64,000 nt of DNA from Bradyrhizobium sp. CCGB01 (GCF_024199795.1 NZ_JANADK010000001.1:4092001-4156000), one strand, 5' to 3'. Shown: positions 1 to 9,416, counted from the stretch's first letter. Made by a program: numbers and translations. Notes: generated by a model not told the origin, from the letters alone.

Positions 1-902
1 GTGATTGCCTGATCGGGAAAGCCGCCGATTTCCTCGAGCCGGTCGCGGCGAACGACAAAGGAGGTGCCGACGCAGAACGCGCAGCCCCACGCGTCCTTGG
101 CCGGTTGGAAGATGTCGAAGAAGAAGCGTTGATCGTCGACCCAACTCTTCTCCGCCAGCAGATTATGCTGGATCGGATCGGCGTTGTAGTAAAATTGCGG
201 AGTCTGCACGATCGCAACCTCCGGATCGGACAGCAGCAGGCCGACCGTGCGTTTCAAAAAGTCCCGCCGGGGCGCAAAATCCGCATCGAGCACCAGAATG
301 ACAGGCGCGTTGGTCGCGCGGGCGGTCGTGGCCAACCCGTTATTGAGGTTCCCGGCCTTGGCGCCCTTGTTGTCAGGCCGGGTCAGATGACGCGCGCCAA
401 CGCGCTCGCAATATTCCCGCAGCCAGTCGCGCCTCTGGTCATCAAGCACCCAGACTGTCGCATTGGCATAGTCGAGCGCCAGTGCGCTCAGGATCGACCG
501 CTCGAGGATTTCGAGCGGTTCGTCATAGGTGCAGATGAAGATGTCGACGGCGGGATGGCGATTTTTTGCGGACAGAAGCTGCTCCGCCGCGTCGGCTTGC
601 GCGGTGCGGTCCGAGCTGCGGAACAGGATCACGATAGAGATCAGCGTGTACAGGATGGCCAGTGACTCGAAGGCAATGAAGAGCCGCGGCCAAAGACTTT
701 GCGCCGACAGCTCGAACGGCGGCAGCGTATCGTTCCATCGCCACAGTGCATAAAGGATCAGAAACGCCGCGCTCGTCGCCCCGAACAGGATACGGTCTCT
801 GGCACACAGCGGGTCCAGCAGTCGCGCTATCACCAGAAGCCCGAGCAGAATTCCGATGTCGATGGTCAGGATCGAAAGATCATCGGGGGCGGTGGGGAAC
901 AT
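1..902 (-). CDS. Cellulose-synthase-like glycosyltransferase (GT2), partial
   Basis: This is the N-terminal part (about 300 residues) of a membrane glycosyltransferase that runs off the left edge. It begins MFPTAPDDLSI. Hydrophobic helices lie near residues 11-28, 40-55 and 75-95. The GT2 domain then starts with VDIFICTYDEP, followed by the DDQRRDWLREYC acceptor region, DNKGAKAGNLN and the metal-binding DADF motif. This order is typical of BcsA and CrdS-type synthases that polymerise UDP-sugars and extrude the polymer. The start codon overlaps the stop of the neighbour (TGATG), so the genes are translationally coupled. The QxxRW motif lies outside the window, so the polymer cannot be named. 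The family call is firm. Confidence 0.88.
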   Translation of the reverse strand, partial: MFPTAPDDLSILTIDIGILLGLLVIARLLDPLCARDRILFGATSAAFLILYALWRWNDTLPPFELSAQSLWPRLFIAFESLAILYTLISIVILFRSSDRTAQADAAEQLLSAKNRHPAVDIFICTYDEPLEILERSILSALALDYANATVWVLDDQRRDWLREYCERVGARHLTRPDNKGAKAGNLNNGLATTARATNAPVILVLDADFAPRRDFLKRTVGLLLSDPEVAIVQTPQFYYNADPIQHNLLAEKSWVDDQRFFFDIFQPAKDAWGCAFCVGTSFVVRRDRLEEIGGFPDQAI

Positions 903-2128
903 CAGCGTATCCTTTTCCCGGTGAAGGGGTTCCAACCTGTTTCGGCCAGCACGGCCCATGCGGTCGCGCCGAGATGCGGACGGCGGTAATAGAAGAAGTC
1001 AGGATCGCCGCTGCCGGTGGGATCGATCGACAGTCCCGTTGTCAATCGCGCCGGGCGGGAGGCATTGAGCAGGCCGCTCGGCGTCTGGTCCGCCTTCAGG
1101 CTTGCCAACAACCGATCGCTCTCTCGCGCGTTGCCGCTGATCCGGTAGGCCAATGCCGCCTGCGCCGTGCCCTCGACCCAGAGGCCGTCGCGATCGCCGT
1201 TGAAATCGAAACCGCCATCGACCCCTAGTCGCGCTTTCGCGAAGCCGAGTGCGCTCTTCCAGGCTTCCGGCGATTCGGGCACGGCCATCCACGGCCAAAG
1301 CTGAGCGTCGAGCGCGAGCAGACCCTCATCCGCAAGATTGCCGTCGGGCTTCGTCCCAAGCAGGAAATGATCTCCGCGAAAGGCGCGATCGAGCAGCCGC
1401 CTGGCCTGCGCTGCCGCGTCGTCGTACTTCGGTTCCCCAGTCAAGCGAAACAGCCAGCGCGCGGCCGCGTGGACGTCGGCATTGTGCTCGGTCGACTTCC
1501 AGGTGAGCCTGACCTGCTTCGGATCGTAGCCGTGAAAGCCGCCGTAAAAGCCATCCGAGGAAGCGGTCGCGTCGATGACCCAGTCGATCAGGCGTCTGGC
1601 GTCGGCGAGACATTGAGGATCGTGGGTCGCCTGATGGAGCGTCAGCAGTGCCAGTGCGACCCACGCAACGTTTCCGGTGGAAGTGCCGTCCTGCGCCGGA
1701 TCCTCCGCCCAGATCTTGGCATGACCGTCCCACCAGCCCGGTAGATCGGGTACCTCCTGGTTCACCGCACCGGTGCGATAGGCATTGCGCACACGGCCGT
1801 CATCAAAGCTTCGATCCTTGCGTACGGCGCGGCTCAGCGCGTTGGCGATCGGTCTTGCATCCGACACATTGCCGCAGGCAATCAGTGCAATGGCGGCGAG
1901 CGCGTTGTCATAGACGAAGGCCGTGGTAGCGAGACCGGCCGGAAGGGTCGCTTCATCCGTGCTGGGTTCATAACTGCCGATGAAAACCGCGTCGGCAGCT
2001 TTTGTGTGCGGCGTGACCGCCTTGTTCAACCCGGCGCAGAAAGTGTTTGCCGCTTGCGCCGTTTGGCCTGCGGCCGCCAGGGCGCCCACGACTGTCGCGC
2101 ACATCATCATCACGATGGCAGACTTCAT
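902..2128 (-). CDS. Exported alpha/alpha-barrel protein of the polysaccharide module
   Basis: A 408-residue protein with a signal peptide (MKSAIVMMMC through GQTAQA, cleavage near residue 25). The mature part is rich in Trp and Ala-rich helices (LPGWWDGHAKIW, TGNVAWVALALL, GFYGGFHGYDP, GATAWAVLAE), as in (alpha/alpha)6-barrel proteins such as GH8-type cellulases or sugar epimerases. I do not recognise a catalytic pair with certainty, so trimming or modifying a nascent polysaccharide in the periplasm is inferred from the fold and neighbours. I chose the start at 2128 because it precedes the signal peptide and overlaps the upstream stop as ATGA. A longer in-frame reading to 2455 is only read-through of the hlyD-like gene region. 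Confidence 0.72.
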   Translation of the reverse strand: MKSAIVMMMCATVVGALAAAGQTAQAANTFCAGLNKAVTPHTKAADAVFIGSYEPSTDEATLPAGLATTAFVYDNALAAIALIACGNVSDARPIANALSRAVRKDRSFDDGRVRNAYRTGAVNQEVPDLPGWWDGHAKIWAEDPAQDGTSTGNVAWVALALLTLHQATHDPQCLADARRLIDWVIDATASSDGFYGGFHGYDPKQVRLTWKSTEHNADVHAAARWLFRLTGEPKYDDAAAQARRLLDRAFRGDHFLLGTKPDGNLADEGLLALDAQLWPWMAVPESPEAWKSALGFAKARLGVDGGFDFNGDRDGLWVEGTAQAALAYRISGNARESDRLLASLKADQTPSGLLNASRPARLTTGLSIDPTGSGDPDFFYYRRPHLGATAWAVLAETGWNPFTGKRIR

Positions 2129-3645
2129 CGTGATACAAGGGTGCGAGTTTCGGGCGATCCATCCGCGTCGGCCTTTGGTTTCTGCGGCTCCGAGGCGCGG
2201 AAGACGTCTTGCAGAAGTGCGATGCCAGCTCTTCTTGTATCCGCGTCCAAAGACAAATTCTGCGCAGTGTCGCTGTTGGCAGTCTCGGTCTTGGCAGTCT
2301 CGGTCTTGGCAGTCTCGGTCTTGGCACTGTCGTTCCTGCCTGCGTCGTCTCCAATCCACGAAGCAACGAAATGGCCGAGCCGGTGCCAGGTGACCGACAT
2401 CGAGGGGACCACACCATTCTCGCGCGTCACCGTCACCCATTGGCCGACCGGACACGCGGATGCGCTTGCAGTTCCTGCTTGTTGCGCTGATGCGCCATCC
2501 CCGCTCGCGTCATCCGGCGTGATGATGGCGTAGAGTTCGCGCCGTTCGGTTTGCGGGAACGGAACGGCAAAGCGCTCATCGACCTTGTCGCTGGTCTTCG
2601 GCAGCACCGCGCTGACGACGCCGGACCGCAACGAACTCCCGTCGATGCGAACACGGGTGCCGGGCATCATGCTCTGACCCTGCCGGTAGGAGAAGATGGC
2701 CACAACAAAGCGCTTGTCGCAGTCGACAATGGAACTGATGGTATCACCAGCGCTCACATGCCGTCCCATCGCGGCGCCGACGGTCAACACCTTGCCTTGG
2801 CCGTGCGAAAGGACATCGGCATCCGCCAAGGTCGCGAGCCTTGCTTGTTCGGCGTCGATCAGGTTTTCCAGGTCGGCGAGCACGACCGATTGCTGCTTTT
2901 CCTCGATTTTCATCCGCCTGGCGTCCAGGTCGATGTCCCTGCGCTTCTGAGCCAGGTTATTGAGAGCAACCAGTTCGTCTCCGACATAGATACCTTTGCT
3001 CAGGGCGTCGAGCTGGGCCATCTTTTGATTCAGCTTGGCAGCCTCTGCGTCCGCACCATGCATGGCCGCGGCGTATTGCTGGATCGTCGGCCTGAGCATA
3101 TCCATGCTTGCGGCATTGCGTGTCACCATATTGCTCTGGCGGTCCACCAAGGCCTTCTTTTCACCGCTCATGGCGTTGGATTGCGCAACCCGGGCGCGAA
3201 GCTCCTCGATCTGCGACTTGAACTGAGCCTTGAGCTGGTTGGTCTGGTTGGCGAGTTCATCATCGAGAGACGAAACATAGCTGAGGTCCGATTCGTGCTT
3301 CGCGCGTGTCGCGTCGAGTTTTTGACGTGCGTCGGACGCCTTCTCCTGGAGCGTGATGAGTGTCCCGCGATCAACTCTTGGATTGCTGATCTGCGCCAGC
3401 GTGTCGCCGTCGCGGACGTCCCGGCCGGGAAGTACCGCCAACAAACCGATTTCGCCACTGATTGGCGCGGTCAGAAGCGTAACAGGCGCGTTGACCACGG
3501 CGCGATCGGATTGATCTGCGACGATCGGTGGCGCCACGGCTGTGAGCATCAGTGCAGACAGCAGTCCCGCCACGCCTATGGCGGACATTCTCAGAAGTGC
3601 GGGGTGCCTGCGCACAGTGCCGCCGCTTTCGGATCTATCAATCAT
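2125..3645 (-). CDS. HlyD/Alg44-like periplasmic adaptor protein
   Basis: About 506 residues. One N-terminal membrane helix (IGVAGLLSALMLTAV) is followed by a lipoyl/barrel-sandwich segment (VNAPVTLLTAPISGEIG), a long coiled-coil hairpin (about residues 95-280), the second lipoyl half (GKVLTVGAAMGRHVSAGDTI) and a beta-barrel domain (VVAIFSYRQGQSMMPGTRVRI). This is the plan of membrane-fusion proteins and of Alg44-type partners of polysaccharide synthases. The C-terminus carries an AKTET tandem repeat and looks disordered. The start at 3645 is preferred over an ATG 36 bases upstream because GAGAGAAAG lies just before it. It is the first gene of a coupled three-gene unit with the alpha/alpha-barrel gene and the glycosyltransferase. 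Confidence 0.8.
   Translation of the reverse strand: MIDRSESGGTVRRHPALLRMSAIGVAGLLSALMLTAVAPPIVADQSDRAVVNAPVTLLTAPISGEIGLLAVLPGRDVRDGDTLAQISNPRVDRGTLITLQEKASDARQKLDATRAKHESDLSYVSSLDDELANQTNQLKAQFKSQIEELRARVAQSNAMSGEKKALVDRQSNMVTRNAASMDMLRPTIQQYAAAMHGADAEAAKLNQKMAQLDALSKGIYVGDELVALNNLAQKRRDIDLDARRMKIEEKQQSVVLADLENLIDAEQARLATLADADVLSHGQGKVLTVGAAMGRHVSAGDTISSIVDCDKRFVVAIFSYRQGQSMMPGTRVRIDGSSLRSGVVSAVLPKTSDKVDERFAVPFPQTERRELYAIITPDDASGDGASAQQAGTASASACPVGQWVTVTRENGVVPSMSVTWHRLGHFVASWIGDDAGRNDSAKTETAKTETAKTETANSDTAQNLSLDADTRRAGIALLQDVFRASEPQKPKADADGSPETRTLVSR
2276..2332. repeat. 15-bp tandem repeat inside the hlyD-like gene
   Basis: Three perfect copies of ttggcagtctcggtc (2276-2290, 2291-2305, 2306-2320) and a partial fourth. 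In the coding strand they give the pentapeptide repeat AKTET. The period is a multiple of three, so copy-number changes would keep the reading frame. Confidence 0.95.
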
Positions 3646-4430
3646 CAGCTTTCTCTCGGTTGGAGGTATTTCCAAAAGCACTTATCTGGCGTTGATTGCC
3701 GGTTCTTCCCGTCGCTGGCTAAGGCACTGCAACAATGCAGGGCGCATTTGGTTCAAATGGCCGCAGGGAATAAGGACGGGAACCGGCTGAATGCTGGTCG
3801 CGACAGGCGTGGGGCGTGTTTCCAATCTCTTCCATAGCGCCGTCCAGGAGAGACCCCGGTCCTCTTGCGGCGTTCTCGGCCTCCCTGGTTATCCCCGGCC
3901 TTCTGGGGCTCGGGTCGGGCGCCAGATTGATCGCGTCGTAAGACGGCGGTACTGCGCGCTTCCCGCGGGCGAACGATGCGACAAGACTGGCACGGGCGCG
4001 CTCGATCCATGGGGTGAGACCTGCCTCAGTTCACTACTGCAGCAGCGGTTTCATCCGATTTACCTCGCGCCTCGGCGTGGCGGCGGCCAAGAGCTCAGTG
4101 CGTCATCGCGGCGCGCGCGATCAAGCTGGCGAGCGGAGGAGCCTCAGCGGTGGCGTGGCGCATCACGGTAGGAAAGAGCGCTGCAACCGCAGAGATTCCT
4201 CAGCATGTATTGCAGGAACGTCGCCGCTTACGCTCGCTATATGGTTAGAGGAAATCTGCGATGTCTTCAGCGAGGCGCGACATGCGCAAAGCCAAACCGA
4301 CCGAATGATCGTTGACCACCCCTTTCGCCGCTAAATGCGCCGACTTTTCGTCTTTGACGAGACAAAGGTCGACAGTGAATGCCTGCGAGCAGCCCGTCGG
4401 ATCAGGCGAGGGGGCAAATAGCCTGTCGCA
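3646..4430. other. Intergenic region, no gene recognised
   Basis: About 785 bases between the paoC stop and the hlyD-like start. Several open frames exist on both strands, but none has a convincing start, ribosome binding site or familiar motif. The promoter of the polysaccharide operon should lie in its left part. Confidence 0.5.
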
Positions 4431-6638
4431 TCAGGCGAGCAGATTATCCAGCGTGATCGGGAAGCGGCGGATGCGTTTGCCAGTGGCGTGATAGACGGCG
4501 TTTGCGATCGCCGCAGGAACGCCGACGATGCCGATTTCGCCCAGGCCCTTGACGCCAAGCCGGTTGATGTGGTCGTCGCGCTCTTCAACGAAGATCACGT
4601 CGATGTCGTGGATGTCGGCGTTCACTGGGATGTGGTACTCGGCGATGTTCGCATTCATGATCCGGCCGAAGCGGTGATCCATCACCGTCTCCTCGTGCAG
4701 GGCCATCCCGATCCCCCAGACCACGCCGCCCATGATCTGGCTGCGACCGGTCTTGGTGTTCAGGATCCGACCGGCGGCGACGGCGCTCACGACTCGCGTG
4801 ACGCGGATGACGCCGAGCTGCTCGTCGACCTTTACCTCGGCGAACACGGCCGAATGCGTGTTGCGGGCGCGCGACTTGTCCTCCGTGAAGTGGTTGAGCT
4901 TCTGCTTTTCGAGCCGCTCGAGCTTGCCGTGCCGCATCGCATCCGCGATCGAGACGGCACGGGTCTTTTCACCGTTGCTGGCGATCGTGCCGTCGATCAG
5001 GATGACGTCGGCAGCATCGACGCCGGCGAGCGGCGAAGAGGGCATCGTACTGGCGAGACGCGCGAGATCCTGGCGAATGTCGTCGGCCGCTCCCAGCACC
5101 GCATGTGCGCTCGATGCGGCCATCCAGGAACCGCCCTCGACGGGAGCCTGCGGGAGGGTCGAGTCGGCGAGCTTGACACTGATGCTCTCGATCGGCAGCC
5201 CGAGTGCATCGGCAGCCACCTGCGCCATGATGGTGTAGGTGCCGGTGCCGATGTCGGACGCCGCGCAGAACACCTCGGCATGCCCATTGGCGGTCAGCAC
5301 GATGCGGACTGCGACCGGCATCTGCAGTGCCTCCCACACGCCTGTCGCCATGCCCCAGCCGACCAGCTCCTTACCGTCGCGCATCGCGCGCGGCGTGGGA
5401 TCGCGGCTGCTCCAGCCGAAGGCTTCAGCGCCGCGGGCGTAGCATTCGCGTAGCTGCTTGCTGGTGTAGGGCAGGTCTTCGCTCTGGTCGCGATCCGAGT
5501 AGCACTTCAGCCGTAGCTCGATCGGGTCGAGCTTGAGGGCGACGGCCAGCTCGTCCATGGCGCATTCGAGCGCGCACACGCCCGAGGCTGCGCCGGGCGC
5601 GCGCATGTCGCAGGGGGTGGAGACGTCGAGACGGACGAGCTTGTGAGAATAGCGGCTGTTTGCGCTTTTGTAGAGCTGTTCCGCCCAGCCGCTGTCGTTG
5701 CGCGCGAAATCCTCGTAGCGCGACGTGATGGCCGTGGCCTCGTGCACGACCGCATCGAGCGTGCCGTCAGGCTTGGCGCCGAGGCCGACGCGCTCGATTG
5801 TCGCGGGCCGGTGGCCGAGCCCATACATCTGCCGCCGCGTCAGCACCACGCGAACGGAGCGCTTCAGAACGAGCGCAGCGAGCGTTGCCAGCACCACCTG
5901 ATATTGCGGCCGCAAGCCGGAGCCGAAGGCGCCGCCGACATAGGGCGATAGCACCCGGATGTCATCGGGCTTCTTGTCGAACACGCTGCACAGAAATTTT
6001 TGGACGTTCTGGACGCCTTGCGTCTTGTCGTAGACCGTGAGCCTGCCGTTGCCGTCCCAGACGGCCGTGCTTGCATAGAGCTCCATCGGATTGTGATGCT
6101 CGGTCGGAAGGACGTAGTCCGCCTCGTGCCGTACGGCCGCTCCCGCAAGCGCTTTTGCGGCGTCGCCGCGCGGCTTGAGCTGCTGCTTCACCTCAGTCGC
6201 CTTCCTGCGCCCGGCTTCGAGATCGGTCGCAAACGCCTGCTCCTCCCGATATTCGACATGCACCAGGGTCGCGGCGAATTTCGCGGTTTCCCAGTCCTCC
6301 GCCACGACCAGCGCGATCGGCTGGCCGTTGAATTTGATGCTGTCGTCATAGAGCGGCCGGAACGGCGATCCTTCCTCCGGCGCCACTTCATCCTTCCAGG
6401 CCTCGTCGTTGTCGGCGAGTGGCGGGCGATGCGCATGCGTGAGCACGTCGAGCACGCCTTTTACCTTCAGGGCCTCGCTGGTATCGAGGCGGGCGATGCG
6501 TCCGCGCGGAATTGTGGCCTCGACGACGAAGCCATGCAGAAGCCCGTCGGCCGTGAATTCGCCGGCATATTTGGCGGCCCCGGTGACCTTGGCGCGGCCG
6601 TCGACGCGGGACGTTGGTGTTCCGACATAGGCGTTCAT
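4431..6638 (-). CDS. paoC: Molybdopterin-binding subunit of a PaoABC-type aldehyde oxidoreductase
   Basis: 735 residues, close to the family's usual length. It is the large catalytic subunit of a xanthine-dehydrogenase-family enzyme that oxidises aldehydes at a molybdenum cofactor. Visible signatures are the N-terminal SRVDGRAKVTGAAKYAGE segment, the Moco loops YVGGAFGSGLRPQ and VEGGSWMAAS, and near the C-terminus GLGEIGIVG, which holds the catalytic Glu of the family. It is the last gene of a three-gene operon, 7 bases after paoB. E. coli PaoC acts in the periplasm after Tat export of the complex through the small subunit. No such signal is obvious on the small subunit here, so location is open. 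Confidence 0.92.
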   Translation of the reverse strand: MNAYVGTPTSRVDGRAKVTGAAKYAGEFTADGLLHGFVVEATIPRGRIARLDTSEALKVKGVLDVLTHAHRPPLADNDEAWKDEVAPEEGSPFRPLYDDSIKFNGQPIALVVAEDWETAKFAATLVHVEYREEQAFATDLEAGRRKATEVKQQLKPRGDAAKALAGAAVRHEADYVLPTEHHNPMELYASTAVWDGNGRLTVYDKTQGVQNVQKFLCSVFDKKPDDIRVLSPYVGGAFGSGLRPQYQVVLATLAALVLKRSVRVVLTRRQMYGLGHRPATIERVGLGAKPDGTLDAVVHEATAITSRYEDFARNDSGWAEQLYKSANSRYSHKLVRLDVSTPCDMRAPGAASGVCALECAMDELAVALKLDPIELRLKCYSDRDQSEDLPYTSKQLRECYARGAEAFGWSSRDPTPRAMRDGKELVGWGMATGVWEALQMPVAVRIVLTANGHAEVFCAASDIGTGTYTIMAQVAADALGLPIESISVKLADSTLPQAPVEGGSWMAASSAHAVLGAADDIRQDLARLASTMPSSPLAGVDAADVILIDGTIASNGEKTRAVSIADAMRHGKLERLEKQKLNHFTEDKSRARNTHSAVFAEVKVDEQLGVIRVTRVVSAVAAGRILNTKTGRSQIMGGVVWGIGMALHEETVMDHRFGRIMNANIAEYHIPVNADIHDIDVIFVEERDDHINRLGVKGLGEIGIVGVPAAIANAVYHATGKRIRRFPITLDNLLA

Positions 6639-6645
6639 CGGTGCC

Positions 6646-7662
6646 TTACGCGATCTTCTTGTGGGCCTGTGATTGCGGCGTGGCGTTGGCGGCCTGCATC
6701 AGCGTTCGCACGATGGCGCGGCGCGCGAGCTCGATCTTGAAACCGTTATGGGCCTGGGCTCTTGCGCTCTGCAGCAGGAGATCCGCAGCGCGGGAGAAAT
6801 GCTCCGTTGTTGCCGCCTGGCCGCGCAAGGCCGTTTCGGCCTCAAGGCTGCGCCAGGGTTTGTGGGCCACGCCGCCGAGCGCGACGCGCGCCTCTCTGAT
6901 CGCGTTGCCGTCCAGTTCGAGCGCAGCCGCAACCGAGACCAGGGCGAAGGCATAGGACAGCCGGTCGCGGATCTTCAGATAGCTGTAGTTGCGGGTAAAG
7001 CCGCGCGGCGGCAGTTCGATCGCCGTGATGATCTCGTCGGCCTCGAGATTGGTATCGAGATGAGGCGTGTCGCCAGGAAGCCGGTGGAAGTCGGTCAGCA
7101 CGATCGTACGTTCGCCGGACGGGCCTGCGACGTGCACGAGCGCGTCAAGTGCGGCCAGCGCCACGCTCATGTCGGACGGATTGGTCGCGATGCAGGAGGC
7201 GCTTGTGCCGACGATCGCATGGTTGCGGTTGAGGCCGTCGATCGCCGAGCAGCCGCTGCCGATGGTTCGCTTGTTGCAGGGCGTCGTCGTGTCATAGAAG
7301 TAGGCGCAACGCGTCCGTTGCATCAGATTGCCGCCGACGGAGGCCATGTTGCGCAATTGCGCCGATGCTCCGGCCAGGACGGCGCTGGCGAGCAGCGGGT
7401 AGCGCTGCTCGATCAGCGGATGGTAAGCAAGATCCGAGTTCGGCACCAAGGCACCGATGCGCAGGCCTCCGTCGGCTGTCTCCTCGATCTTGCGGAGCGG
7501 CAGGCGGGAGATGTCGATCAGCCGGGAGGGCGCTTCGACATTCTCCTTCATCAGGTCGATCAAATTGGTGCCGCCGGCGATGAGCTTGGCGCCGGGATGA
7601 GCGGTGAGCAGGAGGATCGCATCGGCGACGTCGCTGGCGCGGGAATACTGGAAATTGATCAT
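6646..7662 (-). CDS. paoB: FAD-binding subunit of a PaoABC-type oxidoreductase
   Basis: 338 residues, medium subunit of the xanthine dehydrogenase family. The N-terminus INFQYSRASDVADAILLL and the segment KLIAGGTNLIDLMKE form the FAD pyrophosphate-binding fold, followed by VGGNLMQRTRC. The Cys-rich stretch CAYFYDTTTPCNKRTIGSGC matches the extra [4Fe-4S]-binding loop that distinguishes PaoB from ordinary xanthine dehydrogenase FAD subunits. It overlaps the paoA stop by four bases and precedes paoC by 7 bases. Electrons would pass from the molybdenum centre through the 2Fe-2S clusters to this FAD. Confidence 0.92.
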   Translation of the reverse strand: MINFQYSRASDVADAILLLTAHPGAKLIAGGTNLIDLMKENVEAPSRLIDISRLPLRKIEETADGGLRIGALVPNSDLAYHPLIEQRYPLLASAVLAGASAQLRNMASVGGNLMQRTRCAYFYDTTTPCNKRTIGSGCSAIDGLNRNHAIVGTSASCIATNPSDMSVALAALDALVHVAGPSGERTIVLTDFHRLPGDTPHLDTNLEADEIITAIELPPRGFTRNYSYLKIRDRLSYAFALVSVAAALELDGNAIREARVALGGVAHKPWRSLEAETALRGQAATTEHFSRAADLLLQSARAQAHNGFKIELARRAIVRTLMQAANATPQSQAHKKIA

Positions 7663-8150
7663 GGCCGCCCCATTGCCTGCTGGATGGCGGCGACGATGTT
7701 CGGATAGGCGCCGCAGCGGCAGAGATTGCCGCTCATCAGCTCCCGGATCTCGTCAGAATCTTTGGCGCGGCCTTCGGCCAGGAGCCCGGCCGCGGAACAA
7801 ATCTGTCCGGGCGTGCAATAGCCGCACTGGAAGGCGTCGTGATCAATAAAGGCCTGTTGCAGGGGATGCATCGCGCCGTCTTTGGCAATTCCTTCGACCG
7901 TAGTGATCTCCGCGCCGTCCTTCATGACGGCGAGCGTCAGGCAGGAATTGACCCGCCGCCCGTCGACCAGCACGGTGCAGGCGCCGCATTGACCGTGATC
8001 GCAGCCTTTCTTGGTCCCAGTCAGCGCGAGATGGTCGCGCAGGGCGTCGAGAAGTGTGGTCCAGGGCACGAGGTCAAGCGTGCGCCTGTTACCATTGACG
8101 ATGAGATTGATCGGAATGCGGTCGGGAATTTGATTTGCGGCATCGGCCAT
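7659..8150 (-). CDS. paoA: 2Fe-2S subunit of a PaoABC-type oxidoreductase
   Basis: 163 residues when started at 8150, where GGAAGAGA precedes the ATG. It carries the two [2Fe-2S] centres of the complex: the plant-ferredoxin type CDHGQCGAC with a downstream Cys (VNSCLTL), and the helical CGYCTPGQ plus CRCGAYPNI pair. E. coli PaoA has a Tat leader of about 50 residues. An upstream in-frame extension here (to 8459) shows no clean twin-arginine leader, so a cytoplasmic complex is likely, or the leader is unusual. It is the first gene of the operon. Confidence 0.9.
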   Translation of the reverse strand: MADAANQIPDRIPINLIVNGNRRTLDLVPWTTLLDALRDHLALTGTKKGCDHGQCGACTVLVDGRRVNSCLTLAVMKDGAEITTVEGIAKDGAMHPLQQAFIDHDAFQCGYCTPGQICSAAGLLAEGRAKDSDEIRELMSGNLCRCGAYPNIVAAIQQAMGRP

Positions 8151-8541
8151 GTCTCTTCCCCTGAGATGAAGGCCCAGCCGAGTAGTTGCATATGCTGACG
8201 CGAGTGCGCGTCGTCTCCGCTGGCCAATAGCGCCCAACGGACGGCCAGCGGCTTGGTTCCATGCCGGGAATCCCTTCCATTGATGAAACCGTAAGCGCCT
8301 TGCCCCGCCGAGTGCCCCATGCCAACGTGAGGTGGCGGGATGGCCACTCTTGGCCGCAGAGCGGTTCTTCAGTGTGAATCGTAACCCCTGGAAAGGGCTA
8401 GGAGCGAAAGGCTTCCCCGTGGTTACGACTTTTGCCCTGCTAACTCGCTGGTTGCGCAACCCGCAGGTCGATCAGCTGAGCTTCACCCACAACCCGCGGC
8501 CACCGAGGGCCTAACCAAAGTAACCAATCTGACTTTGGCAG
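8151..8541. other. Intergenic region upstream of paoA
   Basis: About 390 bases between the paoA start and a rightward small gene. It must hold the pao promoter. I see no gene or clear operator. Confidence 0.5.
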
Positions 8542-8775
8542 GTGCATTGCCGCATTGTCCGGATTCCGCGACAGTGCCCTTGCGAAGAGCGGGCGCGGAT
8601 ATTGCGTGCGGTTCTCGATGAGGTCTGTGAAAGCGTTTCTCGAGACCAGACCTGCACCCGCACCCACGTGGCCTCAAAGATTTTGGAGGCTGCCACGAGA
8701 GGTGACACCTCACCGGATGACCTCAGGCAGGTCGGTCGCCAAGCCCTCTCGGATGCGCCGACGATGTGGCGGTAG
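8542..8775 (+). CDS. Small conserved protein, KILEAA/DDLRQVG type
   Basis: 77 residues from a GTG start, reading RILRAVLDEVCESV, THVASKILEAATRG and DDLRQVGRQALSDAP. From memory, proteins with a THVASKILEAA segment and a LRQVG segment recur in many copies in Bradyrhizobium; their function is unknown. The composition is soluble and helical. No Shine-Dalgarno is strong. The codon pattern and the clean motif make it real in my view. Confidence 0.6.
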   Translation: MHCRIVRIPRQCPCEERARILRAVLDEVCESVSRDQTCTRTHVASKILEAATRGDTSPDDLRQVGRQALSDAPTMWR

Positions 8776-8852
8776 TTGCGGAGGGCAGCGGGGCTGAATT
8801 TCCAAGTCACTGTCCTGGAGATTCCTGGTGAGCTATCCCGACGGCTTCGCTG

Positions 8853-8972
8853 ATGGCGGAGTTCAAACGTGATATGGCGATATTGGCCACTAGCGAGCAG
8901 GAATGGACAGAGCGCACCAAACGGCTGGCGTCGCGGGTGCCTAACTTGGACATTTTTCCCAAGGACTGTTGA
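8853..8972 (+). CDS. Possible small ORF, 39 residues
   Basis: Starts MAEFKRDMAILAT and ends NLDIFPKDC. Its ATG overlaps as TGATG the stop of a still shorter frame (TTG at 8776 to 8853). The chain 8542-8775, 8776-8853, 8853-8972 could be coupled mini-genes or a decayed single gene. The composition looks coding, but I know no family. Confidence 0.3.
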   Translation: MAEFKRDMAILATSEQEWTERTKRLASRVPNLDIFPKDC

Positions 8973-9416
8973 GCGAACAGGCGGTGGCTGGCGAATCACC
9001 GACAACGGACGCGCCGCGCTCGAATTCGTGGAAGCGCCCCTGGCCGCTGGGATCTGACGACGACGGAGAGGGCTTGGCTCCGCTGTCGCTACCGCTTGAG
9101 AGGGGCGGCGTCGGCGCGGACGCCGTCAGCGTCGACGCGCCGACGCGCTCCCGATGACGTACGCGAGCAGATCAAATACCCGGGGCGTTACGGGCAACGC
9201 ATCCGGTCCCCGACGAAGCTCGCGGCGGTCGGTCTCCAATGCGTGGCCCTCAAAAGAGATAGAGCAAGATCGCTCCCGTCTGGCACGAGGGAATGTAGTA
9301 TAGGGTGCGACGCAAAAAATAAGTCGCTGGTGAGAAAAAATGTGGGCGCGGTGTCAAGCGCGCTCCGATCTGCCACGGCAAGGTCGCCCCGTGGGTGGTC
9401 ACTCCGGGAGATCGCG

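Noticed and set aside
2276..2332. CRISPR-like repeat
   Set aside because: The units are contiguous without spacers and in frame within a gene.
2129..2455. N-terminal extension of the alpha/alpha-barrel protein
   Set aside because: The added text (QDRDCQDRDC repeats) is the hlyD repeat read in another frame; a signal peptide begins at 2128.
2551..3837. 428-codon open frame opposite the hlyD-like gene
   Set aside because: It is the antisense of a gene with clear domains, and its translation is a His/Arg/Gly-rich text typical of shadow frames in GC-rich DNA.
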